From assembly GCA_900088475.1 (NCBI GenBank), contig FLMG01001718.1, forward strand, positions 1 through 62,270: a DNA stretch of 62,270 nucleotides. The letters are read 5' to 3'. Within the stretch, counting starts at the first letter, position 1. Every line of letters begins with the position of its first letter. Positions 32,407 to 44,282 of this stretch are shown here, piece after piece. The notes under the pieces were generated by a model. It was given only the letters and a program-made list of their open reading frames with translations, had not been told where the DNA came from and did not search any database. The stretch is from Hyphochytrium catenoides. Its lineage: Eukaryota; Sar; Hyphochytriomycetes; Hyphochytriales; Hyphochytriaceae. Made by a program: the position numbers and the translations under genes.

Positions 32407-34378
32407 CTAGACGATGCTATACTTGGCTGAGTCCAGCATAGAGAGTGGCGTTAACGTGCTGTCACTTCCAATTCGATCAGATGGAAGACCACCTGTTGAT
32501 CGTCCAATCTCCGTCACGTCCAGTTGGTCACAGAGCTTCCGCAGCCAGAAGCGGTCAAATGGTCCGCAGAGAAGAAGGAGGACTTCCTGTGCGATAGGGT
32601 CAAATAGAGTTTCCGGTACAGGAGGTGAGGAAGCCGGAGAGGTGGCACTGATCTTCTCTATAAACTCCAGAGCTTTATGCTGCGCAGCCTCAGAGACCTG
32701 AATCTGCAGCGTAGAGTTGTCGCTGAGATAGACATTCTTGATGTCCAATGCCATCTGGTTTCGTACATTGGACTTTGCAGCCTTGAACCGCAGATACTCC
32801 TGATAAAAGCCACTGAGATTGACGGCGAACTCCTCTACCAGGTACAGGTTGAACTCCTCTAGAATGCTAGGATTCTGCAATGTATTTTCCAGCTGGTGGA
32901 GCTTGTCCCCTCCTACACAGCGGACCAATACCGTCCCGTTATCCAAGTGGATAGAGGGCTTATCTTCCATAGTGTCCTTTTCATAGCGATAGGACGCGAG
33001 AACAGCAGAGAAAGAGATAAACCACGTGAAGAGATGGATTCCGAAGCCAAAGCTCAGGATGGAAATGCCATAGACGACCGTGAAGTTCTCCTTTGCGATG
33101 AGATCGTGAGAGATAGGGATCGTATCTACGAAGACAAAGGCGATACATATGGTCGTGGCAGCTCGGATTGCCCTTGCTTTCATTTTGAATGCTTCCTTGA
33201 CGTCCTTCAGCAAGTAGATAGCCGCAAAGACAGTGCCGGCAGAGAAGACGATGGACGTGGTGATATCGACTGGGGCCTGTTGAATCATGATAAAACAGCA
33301 GAAGGTAAGCATACAGAGCTACAGTGAGGGAAGCAGTCGGTCATCTTTGACAGTGGAAATAGGCCATGGTGCTCTCTAGAGATAGTGACAAAAAGAGATG
33401 AAGACAGAGAGAATGAGAGACAGAGAGAGGGAGAGACAGAGAGAGGGAGAGAGCAAAATAATTGAAAGAGAGATGAGCTGTAAGACTTACATCCATAGGC
33501 TGGAAATTATTGCACTCATCGCTTAGGAGAGAGGATCCCCAGTGCTCCCACACCCGCACTGCCCTAGGAATAACCCCTAGCCAGGTGAATCCCCAGGAGA
33601 GCAGCGCCGCGGGAAGAATGACCCGGTAGCTTCTCAAGAGATTGTAATGCCTTACAATCTTGGTATTAAGCCTTCCTCTAACGATATCCTGGTTGAAGTG
33701 GAAGTCTAACCAAAGCTTGTACACTAAGTAGAGAACCGAGAACTCAATGGGAAAGAGAGGGATGTCCCAGAAGAGAAGAGAGAACCAACAGGGCAGAGTG
33801 CTCCCTTCATCACTGAGAGGAAGCAGGGCCTGCCAGACAGCGAAGGGTATCAATAACTCATTGAAGGCAAGGAATGGGACGTTCAGCTTGATAAACGGGT
33901 AGCGGTTCCGCCTCAGGAACATTAGCACGGCTAAACATGGAGAGAGGACGAAGGAGAGTATGGTGAGGAGGACGGCAGGATAGTGCAGCCACGCAAGCCT
34001 TGCGGCTGCGTCATTTAAAGGGGCGGGGGGCTCCTCAGACGGAGCGGAGGACGAGGGAGAAGAGACCGTAGACTCTGTCTCTTTCTTCTCTTGCTGCTGT
34101 TCTGCTTTAGTAGGGGCCGCAGTGGTGGTTGGCGCTTCTGAAAGATGTCGACGAGCAAAGGAAGGGTAAACGAGAGAACGTGTTCTCGCTTGATCTGAGA
34201 GAGAAAGGGCCGAGGCTCCACCAGGAGGAGTTGCTGCTAGTGCCGCTAACAGAAGAAGAGAGACATGAATCAACTTTATGGGGGAGGAAGAAGTGGCGCT
34301 TCTGGTAGGCGCGGAAGGCGAACAAAGACGGCATCGAACGGCGGCCATCTTCATACTTTTTCGTCTTGACGGACGCAA
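32407..34378 (-). CDS. seven-transmembrane RGS protein
   Basis: Two exons (34378-33491 and 33276-32407) join in phase to 585 residues. A hydrophobic signal sequence near residues 34-58 (IHVSLLLLAALAATPPGGASA) is followed by a serine/threonine-rich extracellular segment. Seven hydrophobic helices follow: four in exon 1 (from LHYPAVLLTILSFVL to VILPAALLSWGFTWLG) and three in exon 2 (DITTSIVFSAGTVFAAIYLL to GISILSFGFGIHLFTW). The cytosolic C-terminus holds an RGS box, from LENTLQNPSILEEFNLYL through YQEYLRFKAA to ETLFDPIAQEVLLLL. RGS domains speed GTP hydrolysis by G-alpha. Receptor-RGS fusions are known from plants (AtRGS1) and several protists. An alternative start at Met9 or Met11 would still leave the signal sequence. 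The intron is strongly C+T-rich on the coding strand. Confidence 0.88.
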
Positions 34379-34649
34379 AGAGAAGATCTTTAGCCTTTCC
34401 TTCTCAAGAAGTGATGTCTGAGACGTGAGAAGTATGATAATGGCAGTGATGAGACCTTTTGAAAAGGGTGACAGACACCCCGGCGCCTCAAGACGGAGAG
34501 GAGGATGGAGGGGAAATGCGGAGACGAGCGAAGTCAGGCAGGGGGAGAGACAGACACAGAACGAAGAAGTGTGAGAGAGGAGCGATAAGAGTTAAAAAGC
34601 GAGGCTAAGAAGGAAAAGAAAGAGAGAAGAGTGACATCACCATCTAGAA

Positions 34650-34654
<5 letters not shown>

Positions 34655-34684
<30 letters not shown>
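34655..34684. repeat. (GA)n microsatellite
   Basis: A run of GA dinucleotides lies upstream of the 7TM-RGS start. It has no interruption for about 28 bases and is followed by an imperfect AGAAAGAG. Confidence 0.9.
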
Positions 34685-34688
<4 letters not shown>

Positions 34689-35521
34689 TGGGAGACAGAG
34701 GACAGTAAGGAAGAGGAGGAGTGGTGGCAAAGGGTCGCTTATTAGCTTCTCATTAGTTGTGGGAAGTGGGTACTTTTGCTGTGAGCCCTTGGTATGTTTA
34801 GGTTTATGGTCTCTTCTTCTCTTGCTGTCCTTCCTTCCTCGCAGCATCATCTACCAGTTCCCATGTTCCATCATCCACTATCAGAAGCCGTGCCCTGGCT
34901 GCTTCTTCATTGTCCTCCTTGTTGGGAGAACTAGGAACTAACTACTACCTCCTCTAGCCTTTCTCTCATTCTTCTTTCCCCCTCTCTCTCTTCTCTCTCA
35001 TTCCCAGCGTTCACCGCTGGTACCCACGGGGTCTCAGGGGGCAGACAGTGCGACCCTTGGGGGCAGAAAAGGAGATGGTTGCCTTTCTTTTCCTGACAAC
35101 GTTCTTCAGTCACAGTCGGAGGAAGATATCCTTTCGTTCTACTCCTTCTTCTCCTCCTACTGGTCTCGCCCACTCTTCCGTCCATCTGGGTCTCTGTCCT
35201 CCCCTGGACGGGTTCTGTCTAACAATAGCTCTTCTCACTTCCCTCTACTGCCCGTCCAACCGCCGCTCACTTCTCCTAACCTTGCCTTCTTCCTCCAACC
35301 GACTGGCGATGACTGTTCGCCTCCTCTGTATCTTCCCTTGGCTCCTACTCTCGGAGGAAGGACCTTCACTAGTTGGCTGCTCTGTTGTCTTCCCTCTTTC
35401 TAGATCCCGTCCCTTGTCAGACCTGCTTGCTCTTCTCCTCCTACCCCATCCTCCTCCCACAAAATCCTCAGGTCAGCAGCTCATCAGACATTCACAAGCG
35501 GTTTTCTCTTCTCCGACCCTG

Positions 35522-35528
<7 letters not shown>

Positions 35529-35573
<45 letters not shown>

Positions 35574-35597
35574 TTCTCTCTCTCTCTCTCTCTCCCT
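35529..35597. repeat. (TC)n microsatellite
   Basis: A TC tract of nearly 70 bases is interrupted only by two short T runs and is embedded in a wider C+T-rich region to about 35830 that includes TCTG tetranucleotide repeats. Confidence 0.93.
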
Positions 35598-38556
35598 CAT
35601 CAATCTATCACTGCCTGTGTCTATGCTCTGTTCGCCTAGACCTATCTCTGTCTGTCTCTGTCTGTCCCTTTCTGTGCCTCTATCTGGCTCTGTCTGTCAC
35701 CGCCCGTACCTCTACGACTGGCGATCTCAACCTCTTCTCTCTCTTCCTATCTAAACTTCTCTCTGTCTCTGTTTCTGTCTCTCTGTCTATATCTCTATCG
35801 CCGTCTGTCTCTGTCTCTTTTAGGTTCTCAGCCCACAGAACTTTACCCGCATTCGCCGTTTCAGATAATTACTGTAGCCTCTAGTTTTTACCCCCCAGAA
35901 ACTACCCCCTTCAATTTGTGATTCTCCTCCATATTATGTGGGAATCTCTATCTCTATTAGAGAGTGGGTGGTGGAGATTATATATGAGGGAGGGTGGGAG
36001 AGGAGCGATGCTTCTAGGCTTGAGCTTGAAGGTTCGTTGTTGTTGTTCTTGCTGTCTGTCGGCAATGGTAGTACGCCACATAATGATAATGATGATGAGA
36101 GGAGGAGGAGGAAGATGATGGGGCAGCAATGATAGATCTTCTATTCGATCTTCTGAGTCAGCTCAGGCTGATCATGTCTGTTTCCTTCTCCTCTCTTTCT
36201 TATCTTTGTTGTTGTCGTCTCCCTTCTTCTTCCTCATCTTTGTTGAGCCTCCTTCCTCCTCTCCGTCTTCTGCTGTTCTCTCTTCTTTTTCTTCCCTTCC
36301 TTCTTCAACCAAGTCGTGTGGTCTCCTACTATTACTATCCTATCGCTCCTTTATCTTCATCATCGGATAGGATAGACAAGGAAGAATAGCATGATGGTTG
36401 GTGGTGGAAGAGGAAAGAAGGGTACAACAGGGTCGGCAGTAAAGAGAGAAAAAAGGCATCTTCTCTGGTTATTCAGGGAAGAGGAGGAGAGAACGAATTG
36501 GGAGGAGGAGCAGCAAGAAGACTAAGGAAGTCTCATCTCGTTGCCCTCGTCTTAGGAGAACGATAATAATTTTAATTTTAAGGTAGCATTATCAGAAAGG
36601 TAGGCGGAAGAAGAAGTAATGGAGGGTAGGAAGATAGAGCTAAGGGGAGGGCCTTCCTATAGACTTTTTTTTTTTCGCCTTTTTTCCCACTCTTTGACTT
36701 CCTAGCCAACTCCACTACCTATCATAGCCTAATGTGCGAACCTCATTGTGGCGGTCCAAACAGCTTAGCATTCGGCCTTTCATCGATACCTTCTTCTCCC
36801 CTCATCCAGGAGCAGCTTTAGCCTGGATGTTGCACATCTCTATTAGATACGGCTGAACATCATCATCACGTTGTTGTCTTTACTAACTCCCCTTCTTACT
36901 ACATACGACAGATTGACACTTACTGTTACCTCACTTCTTCCTCCCAAATCCAAGCAACTATCCCTTCTCACAACATTAATCAAGCTACTTATATGCGCTG
37001 GGCGCCGCCGCGTCGAACCTACTACGGCAAAAGGCAGAATTATTATAGTTGTCGTTGTGGTTGAGGAGCGATTAAGTGACGTCTCATCAGTCCGCTGTCA
37101 TAGACGAGAGCCATGCTAGGCTGAAGTTCTTTCTGCTGGCTCAAGTTCAACATTGTTCCCAGGCATTGCGGCTGGCTGTTGGGACCCCCACCACCGTGAT
37201 TTCAATAAGGAAGGCTAATCACCAAATGTTGTCTTTATGTTTTCTTTATTAATATTGTGATCCTGAATTGTTGGGTGGATGGTGCGGCCACCGAGGACTA
37301 CTGATGATGACGATGATAAGAATCGAGGGCTCATGATGATGATGATGGATGAGGAGAACGAACAAACGAGCTTTGACTGCCAACCAGCAGTTGCCTGGTC
37401 GTCATCGACGATGTTCAATTTTTGTGGCTCTACTACGATCATTTCCCTCGACTACTAATGCGATTGGCACTGCTACAATATCCCTACGTAGTAGTAATGT
37501 GAGGAGTTTTCTACATGATGTCGTTTGATCGAACGAGGGAAAAAAGAAGTAAGGATGATCCTTGTTGGTAGGATAGTATAATGATGGCCAAAGAAAGTAG
37601 TCGAAGAAGAAGGAGGTATGTAGTAGCAACCACCACACTTCTTCTTGTGATTATACGATGTAGCATTCGCCACCACAACCCCTCCTCCCCCCTCCTCCCC
37701 CCAAAAAAAAATCACCTAATAAGACGAAGGCTGTCCTCCTTCTTTTTGTTCCTCTGCGGCGGCCATCATCGCTTCCACCACCCATCTAAGGTTGTCCTGC
37801 CTTGGCAGCAGAAGGATGCGGCGGCAGCAGCAGTAGTAGTAGCAATAATAATAGAACCAGCAGCAGCAGCAGCACGAGGAGGTTAAGCAGCAGCAGCCTC
37901 CGATGAAGAAAATGTGCTGCTGAATGATAAATAAGGATGATCATCATGGTGGTGATCATCATGATGATGAATGGTGAAGATTTCTGCGTCTCGATTTTTC
38001 TCTACACCCCACCCACCGCACACCAATCGATTACTAAATAATGCAAAATCACTGATAATCATTTCTTTGAGAAGTAGCCATCAATTTGTGATGCATCACC
38101 GGTTTCTATCCCAATCTCACGTTTATCTATCTTCTGGGGCAGCGATACGTCTCCGAGCTGTGTGCGGCGGATGCTTGGCGCTCCACCGAACACTCACTCA
38201 TCTGAAAATGAAGCATGAAGATACGAAGCTTTTGAAGCTCCAATGCCCAGTTCCGATCTCCATAATAGTATGGGGGAAGAAACATTCCATTAGGCCGCTG
38301 TCGATTGCCAGATTCTTGATACCTTGACGTGCTTGCCTCAGATCGATGTCTCTGGACCTGACTTGGCGATACTGATTTTCAAGTTGTGGTGGCTATCCAG
38401 CGCTTACGGCTGAGGTTCTTTGTAAGGTGAGTTGCTGCTATATTACCGAAAGGAGGTGTGAAGACTTACAGCTGCCCATGAGAAGGTGTTCCAGTCTATC
38501 CTTCTGGCGCAACGAAGGGTATTTGAAGGCTTGATTGAGCTATTTCAGAAGGAGAG

Positions 38557-41500
38557 ATGGAGGGCCTTGGAAGAGGAAGGGGAAGAGGCCTGACTCTCCC
38601 CGCCTGGATGACCAACAAAAATGGTCCCCAAGCAAAGCCTGCGGCTGCAACGCCCAGCGTCCCCACAGCAACTGGCGAGCCCACTCTTGGGTCTCAATCA
38701 AACGTAACATCCACTCTGTCCAATCCTTTAGCCAGCCAGACGGCAGATGCTCCCATAAAGCCTACACCTACTTCTATACCTGGTATGTCGGCCTCTGCAA
38801 CGTCTGCATTTAGGCCCAATCCTTCCTCCGGAGCTTCCCCGGCCCGTCCTACAACTTCCTCCGGTGCTGCTAGCCGTCCCCCAATGGCCCCAAGCTCCTC
38901 GATGTTGTCCTCTTCTGTCGCTGGCGGTGCCTCCGTTCTCCCACCTCCAGGAGGCAGTTCTCTTCTCCCTTCTGGAGGCGCCGGTGGCTCTTCCGTTCTT
39001 CCAACTCCAGGATTTCCTCCTACTTCTTCTGCTGGATACACTCCTCCGCCGACCACTGGCTATACTCCTCCTCCAAACCTTGGCTATACGCCTCCCCCCA
39101 ATGCTGCTGGATATACGCCACCTCCCAACGCAGCTATGTACAATGCTCCAAATATGGGATACACCCCTCCTCCGACCATGGGATACACCCCGCCACCTCG
39201 GTTCCCAAGACCAATGATGCCCATGATGCCTCCCGGAGGTTAGTCTTGTCGCACTTGGACTTGTCCCTTCTCTCTCCAATGGGGTCTTGTTTCTCGACTC
39301 CTCCTCTCATCCCTTTGTTTTATGCCGGGGCTAAGTAGCTGCTGCTGCAGCTGACGCCACGCTTTGGTCTCTGAGGTCACCATGAATGTTATCAGTAGGA
39401 CTGTCTCCTTGCGAATTTACTCTATGTCTGCTTCTGGTTAAGTCCTCTCTTCCACTCTTTCACACTTCTCCCTTTATACCTCTTATCTAACCCATGATTA
39501 CCTCTCTCCGTGTTAACCAAGCAGCCTACGGCCAGCCGTTTCCAATGGCGGCACAGAACTTTGGTGCGCCCATGTATTATGGTGCTCCTGCTGGTCCTGC
39601 CGCGGCTGCCGCTGCTGCAGCCAATCCTTACATGGCAGGACCTCAACCCGTCACTGCTCAGACAGCGGCAGAGTTAGCAGACTGGAGCGAGCACGTAGAC
39701 GCTGCCGGCCGTTCCTACTACTATAACAAGCGCAAGCACATCAGCACCTACGACAAGCCAGACTGTATGAAGTCCACAGCTGCGAACACTCAGGCAGAGT
39801 GCCCTTGGAAAGAGTTCACTGATCCTAATGGTCGCAAATACTATCATAACACAATGACCAAGCTCTCCGTCTGGGAGGAGCCAGAGGAACTCAGGGTAAA
39901 GAGCTTAATGCTTCACCTCTTGGACCCTAGACTTCTCTCTGACTCGCTGTCTCTTTACTTCCGCAGATCTACAAAGCTCGTCAGGCCGTTGCTCAGATGG
40001 TAGCTCAACAGCAGACCACTAGCAATGGGGTCTCCGATAAGCCAGCTGGGGATAGCTCCGCAGATACTGACGAAAATGGGGCTCCGCAAGGTCAAGAGGA
40101 GATGGATCAGGATACTAATGACCAAAAGAAACCCGATACCCCGGATGCTGCGCCAGAGAAGGCGGAAGAGCCTGTAAAGATGCCTTCGGCAGGCAAGGTG
40201 AATGTGACGCCAGCGGTCCCCAAGGCGGCTCCTGAGAAAAAAGCTGTAGAGTACACCAGCAAGGAAGAGGCTACCCAGGCATTCAAGGTAGGATAAGAAC
40301 GAGATGCATACAAGATAATAAAGGCAGACAAGGGACAAGAGGAGAAGGGGAAGAGAGACACACAGAGAGAGACGAGAGTTTATGCGGTTGCGGGTGTGAA
40401 CGAGAAGGAGCGAGAGAAGAGAGAGAGGGAGAAAAGAGGAGAGGAATGAGATGTTCCTGCATGAGTGCGACCGCTACGAGGGTTCTTGAAGCAGAGGCGC
40501 AGAAGGAGGACTATGGCTCTCTTTGGTTAACTTCTGGCTTTTCTTTTCGTCGGACACTCGCTTATATTGCATCTCGCTGTTCTGCCTTCCCTTCTGGCGT
40601 TATCTCCTTTGCCATAGGCTCTTCTGGCGGACAAAGCAATCTCCTCCACGATCAAGTGGCAACAGGCCATGCCTCTTATCGTTAACGATGAGCGGTTTGG
40701 TGCACTCAGGACTCTGGGAGAGAAGAAGCAAGCCTTTGCTGAGTATCAGAACCAAAAGTCAAAACAGGAGAAAGAGGAAAAGAGACAGAGGGCAAAGAAG
40801 GCTAGGGAGAATTTTATGAAGATGCTTGCCGCTTGTGATAAGATCACTGCACATACAAGATGGAAGGAAGCCACAGAGCTTCTTGGAGAAGACCCGCGCT
40901 TCTCAGCTGTAGAAGATTCCTATGAAAGGGAAGAGCTCTTCAGAGACTTTGTCTCTGAGCTCAGTCGCTCGGAGAGAGAGCACAGAAGGAAGAAGAGAGA
41001 GGAGGGAATGACTGCTTTCTCTTCTCTCCTCTCTGAGCTTAAAGAAAAGATAACAGTCAAGACAAGAATGAAGGATATAGAGGAATGGGCCGGAGAGGAT
41101 GAAAGGTTCCTGAAGGCCGAAAAAGCTGACAGACAGCACTGTTTGGACGACGTTATCAGGGAGTTAGAGAAGCAAGAGATGGAGCTGCGCCGTCAAGAGA
41201 GAGAAGAGCAAAGAAGACAAGAAGCAGAAAAGAAGGAGGCGTTTTCTGCCCTGCTTCTCCGCAAGGTGGCCGAGGAGGCTATCACTCCTGCTACCCGCTG
41301 GAAAGACTTTGAGCCTTCTCTGCTGGAAGAAGAGGAGTACAAGGCCCTTCTTCCCTTCCCCAATGCTGCACGCAGTACCTTTGAGAGAGTAGTGGATGAA
41401 CTTAGAGAAAGCTTCAAGAAAAGCAGGAGGTACATCGTGGATATAATGACAGCGCAGAAGGTGGAAGTGACATATGAAACGAGCTATGAAGAGTTCGTGG

Positions 41501-42782
41501 CAAAGCTGAAGGAGGCAGAGAAGGAGAAAGAGGAGAAGGTAGGAGAGAGAGCTGAAGGAGAGAAAGCAGATGCCTTCAACCTTGGACAGATCTTAGAAAA
41601 GAACGAGAAGCACGTAAGGCTCGTGTTCCAAGACTTCTCTGAGGTGGCGCAGGCGAGGAAGAAAGAGGAAGAGAGAAGAAAGAAGAGAAAGGAGGAGGAC
41701 TTTGTGGATCTCTTGATGGATTACTACTACCGATCGGACCATGTTAATATTCCATGGGAGGAGGTGGGAACCTGTTCTCTGAACCATGTTCTCTTTCTAT
41801 ATTCCTTTTTCTCTTTCTTCCTTTGTGCTTGTATTCACTTGAGAAGACGTGCTAACATCTTCTTCTTGATGTGCAAGGCCACTGCCGTGTCCCTCCCTCT
41901 TTCTCTACTTTTGCCTCTAACTCTTTACGATGCGTCTGGCCTCCGCATGTGTTTCGTCAACAAGCATCAACTCTGTTACCCAGCCTGAGTACAAGGCCTT
42001 GCGGACTCCTGCTTCCATCTTTTTCTATTCGCTAGTTTCTACTCTTACTAATGACCGACCCTTCTGGTTCATTATCTTTTAAGTTTACCATGAGTAACAT
42101 TGCTCTTCTTCTTTTCAAGGCGCGGAGAGAGTTAAAGCACCGCTCAGCCTACAAGGCGATGGATGAGGAGGATTGCCATAGAGTGTTCGAAGAGTATATG
42201 GAAGACCTCAGGAAGAAGATCAGGAAACTCAAGGGAAAGCAAGAGAAAGAGGAGAGCCCTCCTGTCTCGCCTGCCAAGGACAAAGCAGAGAGTACAGAGG
42301 AAGTCAAACCGGAGGGTCCCGCTGACCCTAAGGAGCAGGATCAACAGAAGAGAGAAGAAGGAGAGGAAACGGAGAAGCCAAAGGCTGAAGCTGCTGAGGT
42401 CAAAGAGAAACTGGAAGAAGGAGAAGAGAGAGAAAGACGACCACGTTCACCGTCTTCTTCTCGCTCTAGATCCCGCTCCCGCTCTCGGAGTAAGAGTCGT
42501 AAGCGAGACAGATCGCGCAGCAGGAGCAGAGAGAGGGGAGGTCGCAGAAGGAAGGGAAGAAGCCGCAGTCGCTCAGACAGTGTGTCCAGCCGAAGTGGTA
42601 GCTCCGAGGATGAGAAGCGGGCATCCAAGAAGAAGAAGAAGCATGACAAGGACAAGAAAAAGAAGAAGAGAAAGAAGCAAAGCAGCGGCAATAGCAGGAA
42701 GAGGAGACACCGGGACGAGAGTGAAGATGACAGGAGTAGTGGAGATGAAAGCAGAGATGGCGGCAAGAAGAGGAGAAGATAA
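38557..42782 (+). CDS. PRPF40A: Prp40 U1 snRNP-associated splicing factor
   Basis: Five exons (38557-39238, 39525-39895, 39967-40287, 40618-41763, 42120-42782) join in phase to 1060 residues. The N-terminus is proline/serine-rich with six GYTPPP repeats (about residues 165-220). Two WW domains follow, near 278-308 (WSEHVDAAGRSYYYNKR, with tyrosine in place of the second tryptophan) and 319-350 (PWKEFTDPNGRKYYHN, ending VWEEP). Then come six FF domains, about 450-900, including FMKMLAACDKITAHTRWKE and the terminal DFVDLLMDYYYRSDHVNIPW. The end is an RS- and lysine-rich tail. Prp40 bridges the U1 snRNP at the 5' splice site to branch-point proteins through WW and FF contacts. The tail is longer and more SR-like than in yeast Prp40. 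The start is the first ATG of a long open frame in a purine-rich context. Confidence 0.94.
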
Positions 42783-44282
42783 GGTAGACGCCTTCTCTCC
42801 CTATACACAGTCAATCCAAAGAACACATGTTAGTTATTGCGTCTCGCTTATTGACCTCAGCAGCAGATGTCTCTCTCGTCGCTCCCTTGGTAGCTTTCTA
42901 TGCTTTCTGGCTCTTGTCCAAGTGTCTATCGCCTGTCTTTATAATCGTGATTCGTCGTGTCCGTCCTCACAAAAGCCGCAGCGTTGGAGGCACGCCAGAA
43001 ATGTTCTGAACTGTCAACCATCTTTTTATCCCTTTCTCCTGAAAAGGGTATATCTGGGAGGAGTGATCCACCTCTGCCACGCAATCTATCCTTGCGTCTC
43101 TCGTCTCCCAACACTCTCGTCCTCCCACTCTCTCTCGCTCCGCCTGTTCTCATTCAAAGTTGGCTCATAGTCCACTAAGTTGTGATCCAGACGGAGAGTC
43201 TGGCCACCTCCATCTATCTATGCGATGTTCTGTTAAAGGAGAGACATGAATAGCAAAGGTACAGTCACGTGACTAGCAGAGGGGACAAGCCCATCTTCTG
43301 CACGCCATGAACTATGGAAGGTAGACCATGCGATGCTTTCGAGAGAGAGGGAGCCCGAGACGAAGATCCTTTGGTCTTCCCGCCTCCTGTCGTCCTGACG
43401 CCCGCTAGCTCCTCTGCATGCAGACTGGCCATCGACTCTACTTAGAATAGTATTGGCCATGACTTTGCCACATCCAGCCAGGTCTCTGAGTGTGAAAAGC
43501 CTCCTAGATGTGACGGGAGAGTGGAGAGCACTACGTCCGGTGTGTTGTGTGACTGCCAAAGTTGCCATTGAAACCGCTGCCTGAAGAGCAGGAGCTATGT
43601 TGAACTTGACCACTCGTCATCCATTGCTATCATACACAGAAGCTGGCGGATCAAGAGTAGGACAAGAGACGCAGGAGGTCAGCCAGCATCAGCTTGTTCA
43701 AGGATAGAGTGTCTCCCCCTAGGAGTGGGCACGAGCGTGTTATCTACGTCTAAAGCGCGATGTGGTAGGGTCATGATGACCATGAGTTAGCTCCTTTTCT
43801 AGTACCAGCGGCTCCACTTTTGAAGAGATCACGAGAACGCCGCACTGGACCTGAGCTAAAGGTCCGATTCTCATAGAGCTCCACTCGTCATGTCTCTCTC
43901 TCGTCCACATCCTTCTCCCCCGAACCCCATTATTCTACACCTCTCTCGCTAGCTTCGTTAATTTTCCATTCTCCCTTGACTCTGTCTCGTCCTTGACCTT
44001 AACCTATTCTTCATAGGATCATTGCTGCTCTCTCTCGTCACTACTTTCTGGCGGAGGCTTATATAGCTTGGCCAGGTACCTAGCGCCACTGACAAGGAAA
44101 AAGAGATGAGAGTTTCAGACTATCAGAGAAGCGCTGAGCAACATTCCTGGTGCGAGAAGAACTTGCTATTATGTTATAAGACGGGAACGTAATGAATCCT
44201 AGGGACAGGCCGGGGTCCAAACTTAGATTCAGGAAGCAGGTGCTTCTCTTTGTGATGAAGGTGAAAGTAAGGAGGGCGAGAC
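42783..44282. other. convergent spacer, no gene recognised
   Basis: The Prp40 and CDC50 genes converge across 1.5 kb. A 126-codon minus-strand open frame at 43233-43613 has no recognisable feature. The segment 43880-44070 is C+T-rich. Nothing else is supported. Confidence 0.5.

Larger units (their letters stand above)
34379..38556. other. simple-sequence-rich gap, no gene recognised
   Basis: Over 4 kb between two outward-facing genes holds GA and TC microsatellites (34.65, 35.53 kb) and then a mosaic of GAT/ATC, GAG, CTT and CAG-type trinucleotide runs from about 36.0 to 38.0 kb. The long plus-strand open frame at 35048-35884 is a by-product of the TC repeats. No splice-consistent coding segment with motifs was found. 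Confidence 0.55.

Noticed and set aside
35048-35884. 278-codon plus-strand open frame
   Set aside because: Serine/leucine-rich translation of TC repeats with no domain; typical by-product of C+T-rich sequence.
38694-39279. two minus-strand open frames of 120 and 183 codons
   Set aside because: Antisense to the proline-rich first exon of Prp40, with biased glycine/tryptophan/arginine content.
42341-42826. 161-codon minus-strand open frame
   Set aside because: Antisense to the RS/lysine-rich end of Prp40; leucine/serine/arginine runs mirror the sense coding sequence.
43233-43613. 126-codon minus-strand open frame between Prp40 and CDC50
   Set aside because: No motif, hydrophobic pattern or splice partner; kept only as a spacer remark.
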